Part shown: positions 24,901 to 38,100 of the stretch, piece after piece
How the letters are laid out: every line of letters starts with the position of its first letter
Numbering within the stretch: position 1 is the stretch's first letter
Source: Megalonaias nervosa
Lineage: Eukaryota; Mollusca; Bivalvia; Unionida; Unionidae
Length of the DNA stretch: 64,000 nucleotides
Reading direction: 5' to 3'
NCBI GenBank assembly: GCA_016617855.1
Contig: JAECUM010016683.1
Span: 1-64,000, forward strand
Program-made: the position numbers and the translations under genes
The notes under the pieces: generated by a model
What the model was told of the DNA's origin: nothing
What the model saw: only the letters and a program-made list of their open reading frames with translations
Databases searched by the model: none

Positions 24901-27900
24901 ATGTGGTCAGACTGGATGTTGGTAGTATACAAACAGTCCAGCAATCACTGGTACTGGCTGCACCTAAGGCCTGGATGAACAGACAGATTTCTCAGTGAAA
25001 TCTCCAGTATAGTAATGATAAAACGCCAACAGTGTGGCTAGACAGATGGATCTATCACTAAGATCTCCATACAAATTATCTGGCTGGACCATTTCAATAA
25101 AAAGGTCCCCATGCTGGAACAGCTGGACTGCCAATGTCAGCTGGATGGTTGGCAATGTCGGGATGGACGGTGACTGCTGGACAGTGGTAACAGTATGACG
25201 CTATTAAGAGTTGGATACAACGGATCTGGCATGAACCCCATGCACCTGGACTTACAGGCCCGAAGGTCATACTTAGACATGTGGGGGGACTTATGCCTCA
25301 TGGGCTGCCTAAAATACTCCCTAATGAGTCGGTATCATCAACAATGAACTATAGGTCGTCTTCCTTGATTTATTCCATCTTTCCTTCCCTTCAATGCTGA
25401 ACAGATGATTGCTGTGAATGTGCATGTCATGTGTATAGTAAACATTCCTCCTGAAACAACATATGAGAAAACAAAGCACAGATTAGAAAATTAGTATGTG
25501 ACTAATTAGCTAATAGCATAAAGTGCCAACCAGTATATGATTAATTACCTAAAATGTAAGCCCGACTTCTAATGACTATGTATTATAGATGCTGCATACC
25601 AGAAACAGTGTATAGTGTAAACAAAACAGGAATCATGGTAGACTTCCATGCTCTGAAGTTGCATATGGATCATTTAGATTAACATTCTGCTGAAACACAA
25701 AAAACACATATCAGAGCAGAAACTAGTAATGTGCTAAATTACTCTAAAACAGTCATAACTAACAGATCAATGAAAGTGTTGTATCGGAAACCTCTGGCCC
25801 TGTTATAAACTCGTGCACAATGCTTAGCTAATAATTAAACCATAATTCTATCAAAACAGTATGAAATATGAATAAACTAATCATAATTATCAAACAGCAC
25901 TTCAGAAATCCACTAGTAAGAGCTCCGTAACAAATGGAGTAAGCAAATTAAGCCAAAGGTTCGCTAACTTGTAATGACCTTGTATAAGGTCAATGATAGC
26001 ATGGTGGGATGGTGTTCTTACAAGACAAAGTCCCAACAAGTAACCAATCATTCGAAAATTGGCAGAAATTGTAAAAGAAAGCATACAAACTGCAGTAGAC
26101 CAATAAATCTGCACAATAAATCCCAGAAGAACATTGGATGGGCCCATAGGAACACAAAAAGGGCTGGATTGTAGGCAGATAAATTGTGACGTGTACACTG
26201 TAATAGGGCTGAATTTGCGAGATAGCAGGCCAATATTCCTAATGTGATGTGATTGGGGAACGTATTCGGAGAAATTACATATTTGTCAGTAGGATAGGAA
26301 TTTTGTGGATTGGGAAGGCTTTCCTCTTGTTTCCACAGAAGGATCACATTTGACCTTGAAATTTGTGACTGGCAGCAATCACGAAATCCACGAAAATTGG
26401 GAACCCATGAAAAATAGTGAATTCACATCCTTACATTTTGCAACATTCACAGATCCTGGATATTATCCAAGCCGTTTTAATAGATTAAAAGTTAAACAAT
26501 AGGCCCAAGTGCCTGAGATCATTCACCTCATAGACACCTGCCTAATAAAGTTGTCAACCTCTTGAACAGCCCATGTGACCAGCAGCCACCTGTCATTATG
26601 GCCAGAATTCCTTGGTACTGTAAAGTTTATGTTCAAGAGTAACCCCCTATAGGACATCTGCCCCTCTAATTCAGCCATCATATTAGTGTCAAAAATGTCA
26701 AATGCACCTTTTATGAGCAGACATATACTGACTTTCCAGGTGGAAACCTCATGAATATTTGTTGGTTTCTAAATTCAGTACGCTGATGTTTGTTCCAACA
26801 TGCCAATAAAGTACCAAGCTTTAATCAATACAAAGAGGTAAGTAATCCAATTTATCCTTACTGCTGTATATGCGTTAGATGTCAGGTCCTGTCACTTTGA
26901 TAATAACCGACTATTATTACCTCCATTAATTATCATGATGACAATAGCTAACAGTACTGTTCAGCACAAGTCAGCTTGATGTCTAGACACTTTAAGTGAA
27001 AATGGTGTGTGGCTGCTCTCACTTACATTACAAAATATATTTGAAAGGGTACCAGGCTATACCCATCTGATCATGCTACAAGCTCACTTCTTTGCAAACA
27101 CAGAGCATGCCATGCAATAGCCACAAAATTTAAATTTGACAGTGGTGTAGATGTCAATGAAGTTGTTGCAGAAAGTGCAAAATGTTGATGAAGAAGAGAA
27201 ACATTCTCAGTTTACAGAATGAAAAGTAAAAGCAAAGTAACTAAATGCTTTTGAGAAATATCAAGTTTTTTCTCTTTTTCAAAAAGGCAGCCATATCTGA
27301 TTGCAAATCAGCATAATGTGTACAAATCTGAAAGCCCTTCATGCCTGGATGCTCTCAGTAAAATTTGGTCAAAGCTGGTCCAGTGGATTTGAGAAGAAAC
27401 TGAAAATAGCAAGGTCATACCATAAACTCACTTGGCCTTAATGGCAAGGTAAGCTCAAAAATAATATACTCCTCCTAATAAAGATATTATCTTACATTTT
27501 AAGAGATTATATTTCCTGCACATTCTACTGAAAGAGATGTTAAAGCAAATCTGATCATGTACCATATACTTACTCTCCATCTTTGAGGTATCCAATGAGT
27601 GTTGTTGATATCACAAGACATGCTAAACCCAGTGTGCAAAGAGTTACTCTGAAATATTAGAAAGTATATGTTTTAGTAAATTATGTTTCTCAAAGAATAC
27701 TTACCTAATCACATTGAGATCAGACAATAAACTCTGCTACCCTTTAATTTCAGCTCTCCTAGAAAGATGAACATTCTGTCTTTCTTGTCAATAAATGCAG
27801 GGTCAACTCTAGGACAAATAACTGGGAGATTCATGCTGATTTCTACAAAATCCCATTAATCAATCGAATGTGTGCTAATCATGCATAACAATTATAAGTA

Positions 27901-29072
27901 CTACCTTTGATTACTTCCATTTAGCAAATAATATGACTGACCTCAATCTGTCCATCCCAGTTTGCCTAGAATAATAAAAATTTAGTGTATAGACTAATAC
28001 TCGTCTCCACAAACAAGAAAACATCACAAGGAGTATCAAGTACCAGGAAAAAGTATTTGGTTACCTTCAGATGAATATGCTGTTTGTACCTTACTGGTTC
28101 ATACAGCAATCACTACATTCAATTTCCTGCTATGTAATATAAAATAAACTATTATCAGCTTGAAGTTGCACACATAAGCATGGGAAACAGCAATTTCAGT
28201 TCCCTTTAAAATGCATAATAAACAAGACACTACTAAATGGAAAATTACATGCTGTTTCTTTATCTTAGAAAGTATCCATGGATGAACCGAGCATGTCAAA
28301 AGCAAATGGTGTTAAAGAAATGGGAACATATTCCAAAATGAGTAAATCAAACTCCGACACCCCCATTCCCATCACCGACACCTTGAATTTTGATAACAGT
28401 GAATGCACCCCACCGCAAGCCAAGAACTGTATACATCTGAAAAACTGAACCTTCCACAGCCATCCAAGAATTTAATTTGAAGAAAAATAGACCAATGTCA
28501 AAAATTTAAATCCAACTAATTTTAAATTATGTTTACCAATGATTCCCATGCACAAAAAGGTTTGTCAATTTATAATGTCTTACACTTTAACTTTTTGTTG
28601 AATACCCATTTTATTTAGAAAATCCACCACATTTTGAAATGGAGTGGTAATTAACTCCAAAAATGTCAGTTATAGAGCAGACCCTGTATACCTTACAGAC
28701 ATAGAGAAGAAACTCTTATCCGTTACCTCCCCTCACCTCCAGGTGGCTACCCATCAACCAGATGTTCACCGGTTTAATCTGAGTAATATATCAATGAGGG
28801 ATAGATGTGCGAGTGTTTAAAAGTAATGTGACTGGGTAAGTATTCTCAGAGAAACTCGATCTACTACAAAAAGGAAATTTTATAGTAAATAATATTTCTC
28901 CAAAAATACTTATCCAATCTCATTAATGTGAGGAATTACTTTTGCTACCACCAGAATCCAGCCGTCCCATAGCCTTGAAAAATCTCAGTGTCGCAATATT
29001 GTATGGAAAAGGGAATTAACTCTAACAGATTACCTCCGCTTAAAAAATGTGTGTGTGTGTGTGTGTGTGTGT

Positions 29073-29104
<32 letters not shown>

Positions 29105-29137
29105 AAGAGAGAGAGTGAGAGAGAGAGAGAGAGAACA

Positions 29138-29181
<44 letters not shown>

Positions 29182-32100
29182 CGAGAGCTCTCACAGGATA
29201 AAGTGGGACCATAAAATTACTTTCTGGTTGCCAGAAGATGGAAGTCTCTTCTTAGAGATGAAACCCAGTTGTGTCGCTAAAATGAATGAACCATCAGAAC
29301 GAAACTGTAGGTTGTTCCGATCTGCAGACAGATCATGAAGCTTGCTTACTTTCGATGCCAAAGCTAAGGTTATCAGAAAGCATATCTTGTATGATAGTTG
29401 CTTCAGCTAGACAGCAAAGAAAAGATCAAACTTAAAAGAGTTGAGCCATGTCAAGACCCACAACAGATTCCACTTTGGGAACAAGCTCAGTGAGTGAGGT
29501 TGGGTTAGATCAAGCCACCCATGATGTCTGAATGTGTCAGAAATCTTGGAGCAATATCACTTACTTGTTATCAGTGTTATCTTCTTGCTTTCCAAGAGAA
29601 AAGACAAGAAGTTATTCAGCTGGGAAATGGAGGCTGAAAGTGGTGTGATAATTCACATGACACCTGTCACACAAAAAAGGGCACCATATCCCCTCATATA
29701 CTTTTAAACTAGCTCAAGAGATTCTCTCCACAACTGAAGACTGCAAGGCATGCTGGACATAAGCCATGTGTGAAGGTGAAGTTTCTCCACACACAGATGA
29801 AATATTAGTGACCAACACTGATCGAGAAGCTTTGGGGTCGCTAGGATTTTACAGGGAACCTTTGTCGCCAAGTTGAGATCTGTGACAAATGAATTGTCCC
29901 ATCGGAGAGGGGTAATCAGAATTATCTTACAATCTATGCCCCTCATTTTCTGGATTAACTTCAGGATCAGAACTGCTTGGTCGCTGGGGGGGGGGGCATA
30001 GAGCCAGATTCCCTCCCAATTGATTGAAAGGGCATTGACAGCCCATGTATTTGGTCTGCGAATGGAGAGATAAAGGTGGGCACCTTATTCCACCTTGTCA
30101 TAAACAGGTCTACCTTCAGTCAATCTCACAGCTTGCAAACTCAATGGAAGATGGATGGCGGGACCACTTTGTGTGCAGCAGGTGTCCCTCCTTGATAGGG
30201 AATTGACCTGGGGACACCAGGTAGTCCCATAGTAACATATATAGCTTTGGCGACTTTGTTCCACCTTGTTTCACAAGGTTATTCTCCTCTAATGAATTGT
30301 CCAACATTATTAGGACTGTTTTAGAATTCAGATGGTCCTGCCAAGAGTGGGAGGCCTTGAAGATTTACTTCATTTCCAAGTGTCTCATATGAAGAATTCT
30401 CTCTTGTTGCATCCACTCGCCACTGACTAATGCAAAAGTCCAGTAGCAAGTGGGCCCCCAACCTGACAATGTGCGCATGCATGCATGCGTGTGTGTGTGA
30501 TTGGAATATTAATGCATGTCTGCAGTGTGGCAGTTTGTAGTGATGTCTAGCACTGGAGCATCATGCCACAGACATGTATCATCATGTCTCACCCAGTCAC
30601 ATTATCCTGACACCAGGCCAACCAGTCCTAACACTAACCTCTTAATGCTGAGCACCAAGCGATGCAGCTGCTAGTACCATTTTTACAAGTCTCTGGCATG
30701 ACTTGGTCAGGGTTTGAACCCTCCAACTCTGGCATCCGAGGCAGACGCTCTAACCACTTAGGCCACTGGAGCAGTCAAAACCTGACAAACTTACATCTGA
30801 GCAATTGTGACCTGTGGTGGCAGTGCTTCCAACGGAATTCCTGATGCTAACCATTCTCTGTTCTACCATTTAATCAGGAAGTGTTTGATTCCACTGAGAT
30901 CTTTATCTGCTGATCTAATGGAAAGAAATCAGTTACCATGAAGAAAGGAGGGCCTCTGCAAGGTGCATGTAGAGGCAGTTGTGATTCATGAGATCTGCTG
31001 CTGCATGGACGAGGCCAAGGAATTGAAGAAACTCCATCACCATGATGTTATTTTTTGGAAAAAGCTCTCTCCAATGCTAGAAAAATACAGTCTATGCATT
31101 GGGGAGGAAGATAGAATAGGTTTATATGGGTGAGGAACTCCTTACCCAGATTAATGAAATGTAGGGACAAGAGCTGGCTTGTCCATATTTACTAGCCAAC
31201 CTAAACTTCAAATGATGAGGATGTCATGTGGAAAAAGCACAAGGGCAGAGGGTGTGGCTGAAGGATAAGGCCTGAAACTGATACATTACTCTCCTGTTAC
31301 TTGTTCACACCATTTTATGAAAATATTGGGTAAGGACTTTATAAGGATAAATGTCTTGAATGTAAGGACCAAACATCATCACAACTTGGCTGAGTCATTA
31401 CCTCCATACTGAAAAAATCCACAGATTCTTTTGAGGTGTGCCGATTGGTATACTGACTTCCATTTCCTGTTTATAGTGAGTTCTTCATTTATCATTTGAT
31501 TAATTTAAAAAATTTTGTAAGTAATTGTCATGATAAAGCTGATATTACCAAAGAAAAAATTTTTAAAAATAAAAGTACTTTTAACAAATTATCCATTTTT
31601 TTTTAAACTAAGCACTTTTTCCAGCCTTACTAAGGTTTAAAAAAAAGTAAGCATACTTCCAATTTGTAAGAACCAGTATGAACCATGCCTGTAGGTGAAA
31701 TGCAGGTATTTCTTGATACATGGTTAGGATGGATAGGAATATGGAAGTCAGACACATCTACACTTATTATGTATTCATTGGGTCATATAGACAACAGTCT
31801 GACCTTGCATTTCTATGTTGAACTTTTGGGCTTTATGAACATGGTGAGTTTGCTTTAAATCTACAATTGGGCACAACTTCCTGTTAGCTTTCTTAACCAA
31901 GAACAGCCTTAAATAGAAGCCCGAGGATGCCAGTTTTTGACCGATCTCTGCTGCCCTTCTGTATTGTACTGCCTGTAAAGTACTACTGCCCTTCTGTATA
32001 GTAATGCCTTTACCTCTTTTGCAATATATTGGTCTTCATGAGGTTGATCTGAGTCTCCATCATGAAGAGGACTGATGAGAGGGGAGAGACCTGGCTGAAA

Positions 32101-35100
32101 GATTTGCAGAGCCTCTCTAAAACCAATTTTATCAACCTATCATGAGGGAATAAATTGGTCCACCGGGGAAAAGAAGGAGTCTGGAACCCACTGGAGGGTC
32201 AGTTGAGGTGAGTCATTGTTTGGCATTGGGAGGCCTAGAGGAGGAGAAAACCTGTTTTCCCCCCCCCCCACTTCTACAAGAAGTAGGGTGTGCAATCTCC
32301 TATTGTTTCCTTAGCCTCTATAATATTGCCGTGTCTGAATATAGCCTCTATCCTATCTCTCAGTCTTGTCCCGTCTGAGGCTGCTTGTGGCAAGGGCAAA
32401 CCAGAAATGGGTTTTGTACCAACAACTGCAGAAGCAACACTTGTGCTTCCTGTTTTCTTATTTCCTCTATATGTCCCCCAAACAAGAGTGGAGATCCAAA
32501 CAGGACTGCAAGGTCTCTATTTGGTGTGACTTTAGTGATGCAGAGCACAGCAGAGTATCTGTTCATATTAGATCTAAGTTACAAAAGGCTGTTAGGGAAT
32601 TAGCAATAATGTGACAATTAAGACTTTGGAGATATGAATGACTGCATCCCAAATGTGACACGGCTAGGAAAATCCATATAATAGGTGTTCCCGTGCAACC
32701 TACACCAATACTGAGAGAAGGTGGCCAGAAGATGACCTGCCCCAAATCCAAAAAAGGCCTACTTATTACCTGGATCACTGATTTTCTCAGATAAGCAACC
32801 AGTTATTTCCATAATCTTCAAAGACTGGGGTTAAACTCTGAAGGATGAATTATATCATCTATTCATCCTTATCAGCTGAAGCCTTGACTTTGTATCCTGT
32901 ACTTGTACCCTGTGGTGATGGACATGTCATAGAGAGTAGAATTCAAAAATTTCCTCTAAGGCAGCTTTAAAACTGAATTCAGTTCTTTCTATGGTACTTG
33001 AGGATCCTTGTCCTCCAGAGGGTATGTTCTGGGATATGTCAACAGTTATGCATATTTAATTTGCATTGTTTGTTTGCTGGTATTTTTTAAAACAATTTTA
33101 CATTCTATTATAACTGTAGACTGAACTTAACCTTGTCTAAAATCAAGTTCATTTTCTACTTCACCAAAATTATTGATTTTTTTAAAAATTCTATAAACAA
33201 CTAATACATATCTAAAATATTCTTAATGTGTATGGGTTTAATATTAGGATCATTATTAACAGAATTAAACATATTTATTTTGGGTCAGAGGCTAGGTTAT
33301 TGGAAATTCCCCAGATCTACCTCTTGTTACTACATTGTATATTATAATGTTAGTAACAGGCTTCTAATTATAACTAAGAGTGTATTTTGTAATCCTTATG
33401 AACTTTCTACAAAGAAACTTTCCATTAGGTAATAGTTTTTATTAGAAAATGCTAACTGTGACCTGAGGTCAAGCAGAGGACTATATAATCTTGTCACTAA
33501 AAAATTACTCGCTTGAGCTTTAGGATCTAGCAGAACCGGTTTGTATTACTGTTGTGACCAGCAGTTCATTTGGGCTGGAAATTTAATTATTCAAATTATT
33601 TCTTCTCTGGAAATACAAAAGTGCTCCGATAACATTCTTGGAAACAGAGACTTGGATTTACAGTGATATTTCAAATAAGGATTTAATTCTTGGACTGTAT
33701 TATTGTGATCCTACAAAAGACTGTTGGTATATCAGCACTTTACGAACCATCACAGACACATCAACATTTTCAGCATTGGATTTAATCTGAACTTCCACTA
33801 AAGTTTATTCGAAACTTTTAACATTAGGGCTTGTGTCTGAAATTCCAGGATTATTTCGGGATTTAATTTGCAATACTGTAAGTTCGTATTTTTATTTTCA
33901 CTTTCTATTCTAGGGAAATACATTATTTGTTGAATTTTACAAAGCATGTTGCTTCTCTTTTTTTTTCTATTACTTATTTTATGGCCGTAGAGTCATAATA
34001 CATAAGGCAAAGATGATGTCACATTATCAGTGTGCATTGCCAAGAATCTTCCACATGGAAGGGCTACAAAAGGAGGTCTTTGAGACATCCTGGACTGCTT
34101 GTGTACTAAGATGATTGTCTGGCATGGATGACTGGGTTGGTAAAGTCAACCAATTTAGCTGGTTAGACTGCTGCACTTCTGAGCATAGAACCAGCATTAG
34201 AGGTATGGCAGGGTCAGCTGTACAGCCAGCTGCTTGCTGGCCAGTTGGGCCACAGCAAAGTCAGCATGAAACATCGTCACTGATGGTACAGACGAGAGAT
34301 GCTTGAAAACTGAACCAATACTATGTCTAATGTGTCTGAATGTCAGAGTGGATCTGTCAACAACCAGGACTGAATAGTGGAGCGGATCTGTCAACAACCA
34401 GGACTACAAAATATATTACTGTGGTAAGCTTGTTAGCCAGGTGGCTGGAGAGGTTGGTCAACAGCCAAAGCGATAAATAAATCACCACAAGAGGGGTGGG
34501 AGTCAGCTGGCAAAATTAAAAAACACTCCAATATGCCTGCCTTGCCTATATCATTCTCAAATGGGGAGTTGGACTTGTACCCAGTCGGTTGCCATGCATC
34601 GTACTTTCTTAACATTCTTGCTGACAAAGCTTTAAGAATCGTATGTATCATCCTTGATTCTAGATCTCTGTAGGAGTCCTGCTGAAAATATTTCCTCTGA
34701 ACAATGCATTTTAATGGAAAAGGAGGAGGCATTCCCACATCCCCAGTTAAACTAGATAACAAGTCAGAGGTAGAGTATAAGCTTAAAATGTCTTGCTCAC
34801 TTGATGTGGATGATCAGACCTTTTGTTCCCTGCCCTTAAACTGTTTTTGAAGAACACTGGACCATACATCTTCTTTTCCACTGAGAACACACCTTGCAGG
34901 TGTTGGACAATGAGTATTTTATGCAGGCAAGGCAGGATTCATGATTGTCTTGAGAAAAAAAAAATGCAATAAGAAATGATCATGTGGTCACACTGAGGCA
35001 TTCTCCAACAAAGTTAAATGGAATTGTCCCAGTGTGAAGAAAGTAAAATAGTATTATTGCACTGAAGTCTAAAAAAGTAAATAAATATATAAAATATAAA

Positions 35101-38100
35101 GTATACAAAATCTGGTACTTCAGAATGAATTTCTAATGTACTGAGAGTTAATGTAATGTTAAGTTATTTAACAGCTCCAAATATTCTAAAAATGTTCATG
35201 TTTTTTTCTTCTTCCTCTGAATGAAGTATTATTTTTCTTTAATAGAAATAACCCAAAGGAATGCCAATGCCTTCATTAATTTTAAAGTCTTAAAGTTCAC
35301 ATGCCACCCCAGTGTCTTCTGTTATCTCCATGTTTTATCAGGTTCTGCACTGCACTGAAAGCATTTTAGTAAAGAAAAGGAAACAGTCTACCCCTTTATG
35401 CTAATATTATCACCACAGCAGATTTAACTCTCATGTCAAAACAACTGCACATATTAGTTATGTTTGATCAGTTTTTATTTGTCATTGAGAAATCAGTAGA
35501 AATTTATAAGTACTGAGACCCAGCTCATAATATAATTTGTTAGAAACTAATTTTTTATAGTATGTTTCTTCATGAATACTTACCCAATCAAAATACCTTA
35601 GGAGAACTACTACCTTGCAAATCCAGCCCTTCCAGGTTAAAAACTTCTTACTAAAAAGCTAATCTGCCCACCAAGGTGGTGGTCGGACAGAGTGATCTCC
35701 CCTGGGTACAGTGACTGGCACCAAATCCCATGAATATCTCAGCTACTACTGGAGCAGAAGGCACGCTTTATACAGATGTAACTGCAGGGAGGCTGGGAGG
35801 GTATTAGTATATTATGACTGGGTAAGTATTTGTGAAGAAACATATTTTACTAGAAAAAAACTAGTTTCTTCTTTGAATACGTTACCAAATCACAATACCT
35901 TAGGAGAATGGGTAAGAGGTGGAGGGAGGTACTTTCCCTTAGCCCAGAGATGCCATCTCTGGTCCCCTAAGGTATGTGAGACAGCTTCCAGATAGCCTGA
36001 CTCAAGAAGGCTCCATCTGTGAGAGAATGGCTTCAAAAAGGGAAACATTTTTCCTCCAGCAAATCCAGTGGAAGCTGTGAGCTGCGTCTTATGAAACTGT
36101 CAAATGACCTGGAAAGGTGACCCATTGCGCCATGGCTATAAGTCATACCAGATCTAACTGAACCCTTTGGGATGAAAAGATATCTTAAATAAAAACTGGA
36201 GAATGTTGACTCTGATCTACATCCCATGGCCTAGATAATGTCATTTAGGGAACAGTTCCAGTCAAATGTTCTTCCTGTGGCAACTGCTCTAACCCTGTCA
36301 GCCAAAATGCATAACAAATTCATTTCAGCTGGGGTTATTTCTCAATATTCAGTGCGAATAACCCATTTAATCTAGGATGAAAGGGTTTGTACTGATATAT
36401 CTTCCTGTTCTTGTTTGACAGGTACAAATAAACATGTCATTTAAAATACCACTTCAAAGCTCGTACTGGATCTTGTAGATGGTCTTGAGAGAAGAATGTC
36501 CAGAGTAAACAGTGATTTCATAACAAATGTCTGGTTACCCATGGAAGGGAGCCTGCTCTTGGCAATGAAAGAGGGTACCGTCATGAATGAAATTGTCCCA
36601 TCTTGTCAGAACTGCATGTGATTCAGGTCCACTGATAAGGCGTGTATTTTGCCGATTCTGCCTGCCGTCACTAATGCCAATGAGGAAAGTCAAGTCAATG
36701 ATGCCCTTGCAAGTGGGAGGGTCTTCATGAGCGATAATGATCCATCATGTTAGAACTGTAAGTAGATGGGTCCACCAAGAAATGTATTGCCGATTTTGCC
36801 TGAGTAATGCCGAAGTAGCAAGGAGGCAAGACTTGCATGATAGATGAACTAATTAAACTCTTGAGAGCAGTTCAATTGGTGCCTTGTTCAGCCAGGTTAA
36901 TCCCTATGAAAGTCCACTTGGACAAGCATCCAGTGCCAAAAGACCAGGTGAAATCCAAACAAGGATAAGATCAGACACATCTGTGATTAGTGTGATATCC
37001 TCTCTTCTATGATAGCACCGTGTGCTACTGATCATGGAATGGTAAGTTCAACTATAATGGGTGCTGAATGGGTATTTTATTCAAAGAAGAAAAGTGCATG
37101 CAGCAGGGTTCAATTTCTATGTAAAATGCCATGTATCTGGCTGATATTTTATATATGTCAAGTTTTGTGAATGCACGATTCACATACATTGTATATGAAA
37201 GTTAAGTACAAACAGTGGCGACTGTTTATGTCATACACTTCAACTGGCAATTGTAAAGAAACTGTAGCCAATCAAGATCACCATGGAAGTCTCGGAGTAT
37301 TTTTGTGTGTAATCCCAACCAATATCTCAGATTAACATCACACCACTAAACTATTCCTTTCAACGGAACAAACTGACACATCAATTAAATTACTTAGTAC
37401 AATTGCATGAGTAGTTCATATTTTTATCCTCAGTGATAGATAAATAAGCTATTTTGACATGTTCTCAACAGAGTGTGGTGTAATTAAATGTAATTCAGCA
37501 TCTGCTAAAAAAAAGATTTTTTCTGGGGGCAGAAAAACCTGCTGCTTTTCACTTATAAAATAAAATCCTTTGTATATCTGCAATTGCTAAAATATAAATT
37601 GCCAAAATTTAAAATCTTGCTTTTTGGTCAAAATGACTCAATTTTACATGTGTAAATACAATCCCCTGCTTTAAGGCATTATATGCACAAAATCAGGATG
37701 CTATATACTTACCTAAATGGCAAAAGAAGGCAGTATCTAACAAAACATCCAATACAATAAAGAACTGTCAGACGCCAGCTGTAAAGTAAAAAGACATATA
37801 ACATTATTATTTAGCATTTAATTCTTGGGTAAATGTCACTGGAATGCAACTAAATTCACTAAATGATTAGATTAAAAGATATATATTCTCTCAAACTTGA
37901 GGTTAGTTTGTTTCTGGATTGTTGAAACAGAAACACACACACATTTTGTTTATACAGATGTTATGTGAATTAATTTTAAAACCCAGCTCAAATAATACAC
38001 TTTCAACTTGATATATATTTGTTCTTATAACAGTACCTGCTGTATTTTTATGTTGGCCACCAAGTTGTCCAAGACTCCACCTGTGCTCAAAATAAGTGCC

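Larger units (their letters stand above)
20432..26281 (-). mobile_element. DIRS-like retrotransposon copy D3, both ends present
   Basis: Element 5' terminal repeat at about 26200-26281 and 3' terminal repeat at 20432-20520 are inverted copies: blocks ggctg.att..gcgag/catgag, gtagcaggc.aatattcct and ttctcc..aa.ac.t pair across the two ends. The internal complementary region at 20685-20785 holds gggtaagtattctcgaagaaac joined to ttctccttcaaatacgttcc, which are complements of the two outer ends. Between them lie, in order on the minus strand, gag-like sequence, RT, RNase H and tyrosine recombinase, all broken by stops and frameshifts. Length 5.85 kb, normal for DIRS. It lies in GPAT intron e-f. 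Confidence 0.88.
28876..34950 (-). mobile_element. DIRS-like copy D5, nested with SINE and LTR
   Basis: Terminus tatagtaaataatatttctc at 28883 starts directly after D4. The internal complementary region is missing, replaced by a microsatellite. Recombinase sequence follows (29200-29700), then RNase H (30116-30307), a SINE insertion (30515-30785), RT-like sequence (30800-32200) and gag-like sequence, split by an LTR at 33044-34004. The part after the LTR resumes gag-like sequence to about 34950. No 5' terminal repeat was found. Confidence 0.7.

Noticed and set aside
28988..29338. 116-residue plus-strand frame and its minus-strand partner
   Set aside because: Both are produced by the GT/GA microsatellite.
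30700..30775. tRNA gene on the minus strand
   Set aside because: Has A/B-box-like sequence but continues into a body shared with 51715-51968, so it is a SINE head; no complete cloverleaf was read.
38031..38080. Minus-strand segment with ESW-like translation as the missing GPAT exon
   Set aside because: Phase and sequence do not fit; the true WNLLTRT exon is at 45536-45590.
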